A stretch of 8,327 nt of DNA. Origin: JAZGBC01 sp036444495 (GTDB lineage Bacteria; Pseudomonadota; Alphaproteobacteria; Kiloniellales; J153). How positions within the stretch are numbered: the first letter of the stretch is position 1; each line of letters opens with the position of its first letter. Positions 5,450 through 8,327 of this stretch are shown here, in pieces. The position numbers and the translations under genes were made by a program. The DNA lies in contig JAZGBC010000070.1 in assembly GCA_036444495.1 (NCBI GenBank), positions 1-8,327 of the forward strand, in the 5' to 3' direction. The notes below the pieces were generated by a model. That model did not search any database, was not told where the DNA came from, and was given only the letters and a program-made list of their open reading frames with translations.

Positions 5450-6808
5450 ATGACCGAGATCTTTGACCTGATCGTCCAAGGCGGGACCGCGGTGACGCCC
5501 AGCGGCGTGGCACTTGTGGACATTGGGGTCAAAGACGGGCGCATCGCGGCGATCGGCGCGCTTCCCGCGGCCCAGGGCGCGGAGGTCCTGGACGCGCGCG
5601 GCCTGCACGTGCTGCCCGGCGTCATCGACACCCAGGTCCACTTCCGCGAACCGGGCAACGAGCAGAAAGAGGATCTGGCCAGCGGCACGGCGGCCGCCGC
5701 GCTCGGCGGGGTTACCGCCGTCTTCGAGATGCCCAACACCTCGCCTTCTACCACCACGCGGGAGGCCCTGGAGGACAAGCTGGCGCGTGCGCGCGGCCGC
5801 GCCTGGGTCGATCATGCCTTCTTCGTCGGCGCGGCAGCGGAGAACGTGGCGGAGTTGCCCGCCCTCGAAGTCCGGCCCGGCTGCTGCGGGGTCAAGATTT
5901 TCATGGGCTCCTCCACCGGCAGCCTGCTGGTCGAGGACGACGAGACCCTGCTCGAGGTCCTGCGCCACGGGCGGCGGCGGGCGGCGGTGCACGCGGAGGA
6001 CGAAACGCGCCTGCGCGAGCGGCTCAAGATCGCGCGCGAGGGGGGCGAAGTGGCCCTGCATCCCGAGTGGCGCGATGTGGAGACCGCGCGGCGGGCCACG
6101 GAGCGCCTCATGGCGCTCGCGCGCCGGGCCGGGCGCCGCGTCCACGTGCTGCACATCACCACGGCCGAGGAGATCCCCATCCTGGCGGCGAACAAGGACC
6201 TGGCGACGATGGAGGTGACGCCCCAGCACCTGACGCTGGAGGCGCCCGATTGTTATGAGCGTCTCGGCACGCGCGCGCAGATGAACCCGCCGATCCGCGA
6301 GGCGCGGCACCGTGACGCTCTATGGCGCGCGCTGGCGGAGGGAGTCGTCGACGTGATCGGCTCCGACCACGCGCCCCACACCCTGGAGGAGAAGGCCAAG
6401 GCCTATCCCGCCTCGCCCTCGGGCATGCCGGGCGTGCAGACCCTGCTGCCCGTCATGCTGGATCACATGAACGCGGGGCGCCTGAGCCTGGAGCGCCTGG
6501 TGGATTTGCTGTGCGCCGGGCCACAACGCATCTACGGCATTGCGGGCAAGGGGCGGATCGCCGTCGGCTACGACGCGGATTTCTCCATCGTGGACCTCAA
6601 GGCCCGGCGCGAAATCAGCAATGCCTGGATCGCGTCCAAGTGCGGCTGGACGCCCTTCGACGGCATGACGGTGACCGGCTGGCCGAAGCTGACCGTGATC
6701 CGCGGCCAAACGGTCATGCGCGAGGACGAGTTGATCGGGAAGCCCGCGGGGGAACCGCTGAAGTTCTGGGAGACGCTGCCGGCCGAGGCAGTGGGCGAGG
6801 AAGCGTGA
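5450..6808 (+). CDS. pyrC: Dihydroorotase-family amidohydrolase (PyrC/allantoinase-like) with Gln in the HxH motif
   Basis: The 452-residue protein is a cyclic amidohydrolase most like the long, class I type dihydroorotases. Dihydroorotase closes carbamoyl-aspartate to dihydroorotate in pyrimidine synthesis. The metal-site region GVIDTQVHFREPG (57-69) has Gln62 where most members have His, and His64 is kept. Lys149 in GVKIFMGSSTG is the expected carboxylated lysine bridging the metals. His181 (AVHAEDE), His235 (VLHITTAEE) and Asp306 (GSDHAPHT) complete the usual ligand set. GKGRIAVGYDADFSIVDL (367-384) is the standard C-terminal beta-sandwich ending. From memory, a common alphaproteobacterial dihydroorotase subfamily shares the DTQVHFREPG wording, so the change may be subfamily-wide rather than a defect. 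Allantoinase or hydantoinase activity is possible. The start at 5450 is set by GAGGAG. It sits in a glycosyltransferase operon, which gives no metabolic clue. Confidence 0.85.
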   Translation: MTEIFDLIVQGGTAVTPSGVALVDIGVKDGRIAAIGALPAAQGAEVLDARGLHVLPGVIDTQVHFREPGNEQKEDLASGTAAAALGGVTAVFEMPNTSPSTTTREALEDKLARARGRAWVDHAFFVGAAAENVAELPALEVRPGCCGVKIFMGSSTGSLLVEDDETLLEVLRHGRRRAAVHAEDETRLRERLKIAREGGEVALHPEWRDVETARRATERLMALARRAGRRVHVLHITTAEEIPILAANKDLATMEVTPQHLTLEAPDCYERLGTRAQMNPPIREARHRDALWRALAEGVVDVIGSDHAPHTLEEKAKAYPASPSGMPGVQTLLPVMLDHMNAGRLSLERLVDLLCAGPQRIYGIAGKGRIAVGYDADFSIVDLKARREISNAWIASKCGWTPFDGMTVTGWPKLTVIRGQTVMREDELIGKPAGEPLKFWETLPAEAVGEEA

Positions 6809-6828
6809 ACGGCCTCGAGAATTCGCCC

Positions 6829-6842
6829 TGCATCCTCATGCA
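6829..6842. repeat. Short inverted repeat TGCAT-CCTC-ATGCA
   Basis: Perfect 5-bp arms flank a 4-base loop, 20 bases after the amidohydrolase stop and 10 bases before the FNR-like box. It is too weak for a terminator on its own (short stem, no T run), and could be an operator half-site pair or chance. Confidence 0.25.
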
Positions 6843-6852
6843 ACGACCGTAA

Positions 6853-6866
6853 TTGATGCGAATCAT
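6853..6866. promoter_or_regulatory. FNR/FixK-type operator upstream of the propeller-cytochrome gene
   Basis: The site reads TTGAT-GCGA-ATCAT and matches the FNR/FixK consensus TTGAT-N4-ATCAA at 9 of 10 defined positions. It is centred about 59 bases before the ATG at 6919. If it sits at the class II position (-41.5), transcription would start near 6901, with a weak -10 (TACAGA, 6890-6895), leaving a leader of about 18 bases that still includes the ribosome binding site. Oxygen- or NO-responsive activation of the downstream cytochrome gene is inferred. A start codon TTG at 6853 would put this site inside the coding region and is not favoured. Confidence 0.6.
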
Positions 6867-6903
6867 TGCGTCTCCGCGTCGTCTTCCCTTACAGAAGGCT
6901 CAG

Positions 6904-6911
6904 AAGGGGAG
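6904..6911 (+). promoter_or_regulatory. Ribosome binding site that fixes the start of the propeller-cytochrome gene
   Basis: AAGGGGAG ends 7 bases before the ATG at 6919. Together with the signal peptide that begins there, it identifies 6919 as the start rather than in-frame codons up to 6853. Confidence 0.7.
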
Positions 6912-6918
6912 CTTTCAA

Positions 6919-8130
6919 ATGATCAAGCCGGCCAAGATCTTTTGGGTGGGTCTTTTCGTGGCGCTGTTCGGCGCTTCGGGCACTGCTAACGCGGAACCCG
7001 TTCCACTGGATGGAATAAATCACGTCCACGGCATCGCCCTCGATCCGGACGAACCGTCACGGGTACTCCTCGCGACCCACTACGGCCTATTCGCGGCAAC
7101 ATCCGACGGTTTTGCGACACGGGTCTCGACACTCAACGCCGACTTCATGTCCTTCGCCGTCGACCCCCGCAATCCCCGGAAGTTCTATGCCAGCGGCCAC
7201 CCGGCGAAAGGCGGCAACCTAGGGGTCATGACATCCGACGACGGTGGTGTGACGTGGCGCCATATTTCCGATGGTATCGATGGGCCGGTGGATTTCCACG
7301 CTCTTACCGTCAGCCCGGTCGACCCGAATGTCCTTTACGGCGTCTACAAGGGCCTGCAGGTGAGTCGGGACGGCGGTAATACATGGAATAGGGTCGGAAA
7401 GGCGCCGGAGAAGCTGTTCGCCCTCGCGGCCTCGGCGAAAGACGCAAACATCCTTTATGCCGCGACCATGAAAGGCCTGCAGGTTAGCCGTGACGGCGGC
7501 CAAAATTGGGCGTTCGCGTCCTTCATTCGCCGGCCGGCGACCATGGTCCACGTGACGCCGCAGGGCCGGCTCTTCGTCTTCGTCTACAAAACCGGTCTCA
7601 TCGCGATGGAAGAGGCGCAGCTTGACTTCAAGGTCATCGCCCGCGATTTCCAGGACCGCGTGTTAAGGGGCCTCGCCGTCGATCCGCGTAACAAAGACCG
7701 AATCTACGGCTTCGCCGATACGGGCGCGGTCATGACCAGCCGGGATGGAGGCCGGACATGGACCAGTTTCGAGGGAAGCGAGAGGGCGACGGCCCAGGCC
7801 ATCGCGGCGGGAGAGCGTCTGTTCGCGGAAAACTGCCGGCAATGCCACGGGGTCCAGGGGGTGGGCGAAAGGCCCGAAGATCCCTATGCCAAGGACGAGT
7901 ACGGTTTCGTCGCCCCGGCGCTGAACGATGACGCCCACGGCTGGCATCATCCGGACCGGCAGTTGATAGACATGATCCTCAACGGTTCGTCCCGAAACGA
8001 ACGCATGGCCGCCTGGAAAACAGTGCTCTCACGCGAGGACGCGGAGAACCTCGTGACCTACATCAAGTCACTGTGGAGTTTCCGAAGCCTGGCCTGCCAG
8101 GGTGGACGCCACATGATGTGTATGCGCTGA
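6919..8130 (+). CDS. Exported Asp-box beta-propeller fused to cytochrome c, with Met/Cys-rich tail
   Basis: The precursor has 403 residues. Residues 1-25 are a signal peptide (Lys3 and Lys6, a hydrophobic core, ending TANA-EP), so the protein is periplasmic or secreted. Residues about 30-285 are a BNR/sialidase-type propeller resembling the F510_1955-type 'glycosylhydrolase' family (HVHGIALDP, DFHALTVSP). Asp boxes are at 106-113, 149-156, 190-197 and 274-281 (SxDGGxxW), with a degenerate one near 62. The 41-44 residue spacing implies six blades, the fifth lacking its box. Residues about 288-387 are a class I cytochrome c domain: CRQCH (306-310) binds haem, and Met363 in ERMAAWKTVL is the probable distal ligand. 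The tail SLACQGGRHMMCMR (390-403) could bind metal. True glycosidase activity is doubtful; an electron-transfer or metal-linked redox role is inferred. It has lower GC than its neighbours, an FNR-like box upstream, and no co-directional partner inside the window. Confidence 0.87.
   Translation: MIKPAKIFWVGLFVALFGASGTANAEPVPLDGINHVHGIALDPDEPSRVLLATHYGLFAATSDGFATRVSTLNADFMSFAVDPRNPRKFYASGHPAKGGNLGVMTSDDGGVTWRHISDGIDGPVDFHALTVSPVDPNVLYGVYKGLQVSRDGGNTWNRVGKAPEKLFALAASAKDANILYAATMKGLQVSRDGGQNWAFASFIRRPATMVHVTPQGRLFVFVYKTGLIAMEEAQLDFKVIARDFQDRVLRGLAVDPRNKDRIYGFADTGAVMTSRDGGRTWTSFEGSERATAQAIAAGERLFAENCRQCHGVQGVGERPEDPYAKDEYGFVAPALNDDAHGWHHPDRQLIDMILNGSSRNERMAAWKTVLSREDAENLVTYIKSLWSFRSLACQGGRHMMCMR
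7351..7509 (+). repeat. Intragenic DNA repeat of one propeller blade (123-base period)
   Basis: GGCCTGCAGG occurs at 7351-7360 and again at 7474-7483. The following bases stay similar for about 35 bases and encode KGLQVSRDGG at residues 144-153 and 185-194. The period of 123 bases is 41 codons, one blade of the beta-propeller. Nucleotide-level similarity suggests a fairly recent blade duplication or gene conversion. Confidence 0.6.
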
Positions 8131-8166
8131 GCGGGTTTCACCAAGCGGGCCCGGTAGCCTGGACCG

Positions 8167-8194
8167 CCGCGGTTACGGGAAGCCTTGCCCGCGG
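8167..8194. terminator. Possible hairpin between convergent genes
   Basis: CCGCGG at 8167-8172 can pair with CCGCGG at 8189-8194, or inside it CGGG (8176-8179) with CCCG (8188-8191). It lies in the 70-base gap between the propeller-cytochrome stop (8130) and the stop of the minus-strand gene (8201). The loop is long and there is no T run in either direction, so a terminator role is tentative. The rest of 8131-8200 shows nothing recognisable. Confidence 0.25.
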
Positions 8195-8200
8195 AGGGGG

Positions 8201-8327
8201 CTAAACCAGCTTGCCGCCGCCAAAGAAGGTGGACACGTAGCGCGGCGCGCCGATGGCTTCCATGAAGCGCCGCTTTGTCGTGACCGGATCGAGTGTCTCC
8301 GGCGGCGTGACGGGAGCGAAATCGGGC
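8201..8327 (-). CDS. Unrecognised protein, C-terminal fragment (partial, 5' cut by window)
   Basis: On the minus strand, 42 codons are open from the window edge to a TAG at 8201-8203. The peptide includes PPETLDPVTTKRRFMEAIG and ends RYVSTFFGGGKLV. Its codons favour G/C in third positions like the other genes here, which supports real coding. The Pro-rich then basic stretch and the glycine-rich end look like an ordered protein tail, but I do not recognise a family. It converges on the propeller-cytochrome gene. Confidence 0.55.
   Translation of the reverse strand, partial: PDFAPVTPPETLDPVTTKRRFMEAIGAPRYVSTFFGGGKLV

Noticed and set aside
6814..6829. CTCGAGAATTC followed by GCCCT, resembling cloning-vector linker sequence
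   Set aside because: Adjacent XhoI and EcoRI sites plus five bases can occur by chance; the sequence on both sides is normal coding or promoter DNA and no further vector sequence follows.
6853..6918. Start of the propeller-cytochrome gene at TTG 6853
   Set aside because: It would place charged residues before the signal peptide and put the FNR-like box inside the gene; the ATG at 6919 has a good ribosome binding site.
6919..8130. Naming the propeller gene a sialidase or glycosyl hydrolase
   Set aside because: Asp boxes are structural and occur in many non-enzymatic propellers; no catalytic Arg triad or Tyr/Glu pair of sialidases could be identified, and the chain carries a cytochrome domain.
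1..8327. Mobile element, CRISPR array, tRNA or phage genes
   Set aside because: No transposase, integrase, spaced direct repeats or tRNA-like cloverleaf was seen; the only repeats are the palindrome, the promoter motif pair and the blade duplication.

Overview
The window is GC-rich, densely coded DNA that reads as an alphaproteobacterial chromosome (Rhodospirillales-like by the feel of the proteins; this is inference, since no database was searched). It carries nine protein-coding genes, two of them cut by the window edges. There are no rRNA or tRNA genes, CRISPR arrays or insertion sequences. No gene-free stretch exceeds about 150 bases.

Left part (1-2182): the last 105 codons of pyruvate phosphate dikinase (ppdK, +) converge on a gene (-) for an unusual signalling protein, a cyclic-nucleotide-binding domain fused to an FHA domain with no DNA-binding domain. 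The 36 bases between their stop codons are taken up by a near-perfect 39-bp palindrome, which even supplies the stop codon of the minus-strand gene. Next, on the same strand, comes ygfZ, a folate-binding Fe-S cluster maintenance protein with the signature KGCFVGQE.

Middle part (2183-6808): a lipopolysaccharide-type glycosyltransferase group. It contains two heptosyltransferase-like GT9 genes facing each other with directly abutting stop codons, then a GT4 glycosyltransferase. The GT4 gene is followed after 14 bases by a dihydroorotase-family amidohydrolase whose ribosome binding site overlaps the GT4 stop. Each GT9 gene has a GC-rich imperfect repeat built around CTTGGCAAGG in its divergent upstream region, so the two may share regulation. 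The amidohydrolase has Gln in place of the first metal-binding His of the HxH motif.

Right part (6809-8327): a lower-GC gene encodes a secreted or periplasmic protein made of a six-blade-like Asp-box (BNR/sialidase-type) propeller, a class I cytochrome c domain (CxxCH) and a Met/Cys/His-rich tail (HMMCM). A 9-of-10 match to the FNR/FixK box lies 52 bases before its start codon, suggesting oxygen-responsive control. This propeller-cytochrome gene with its operator is the best candidate here for a little-described system. A minus-strand gene fragment that I do not recognise ends the window.
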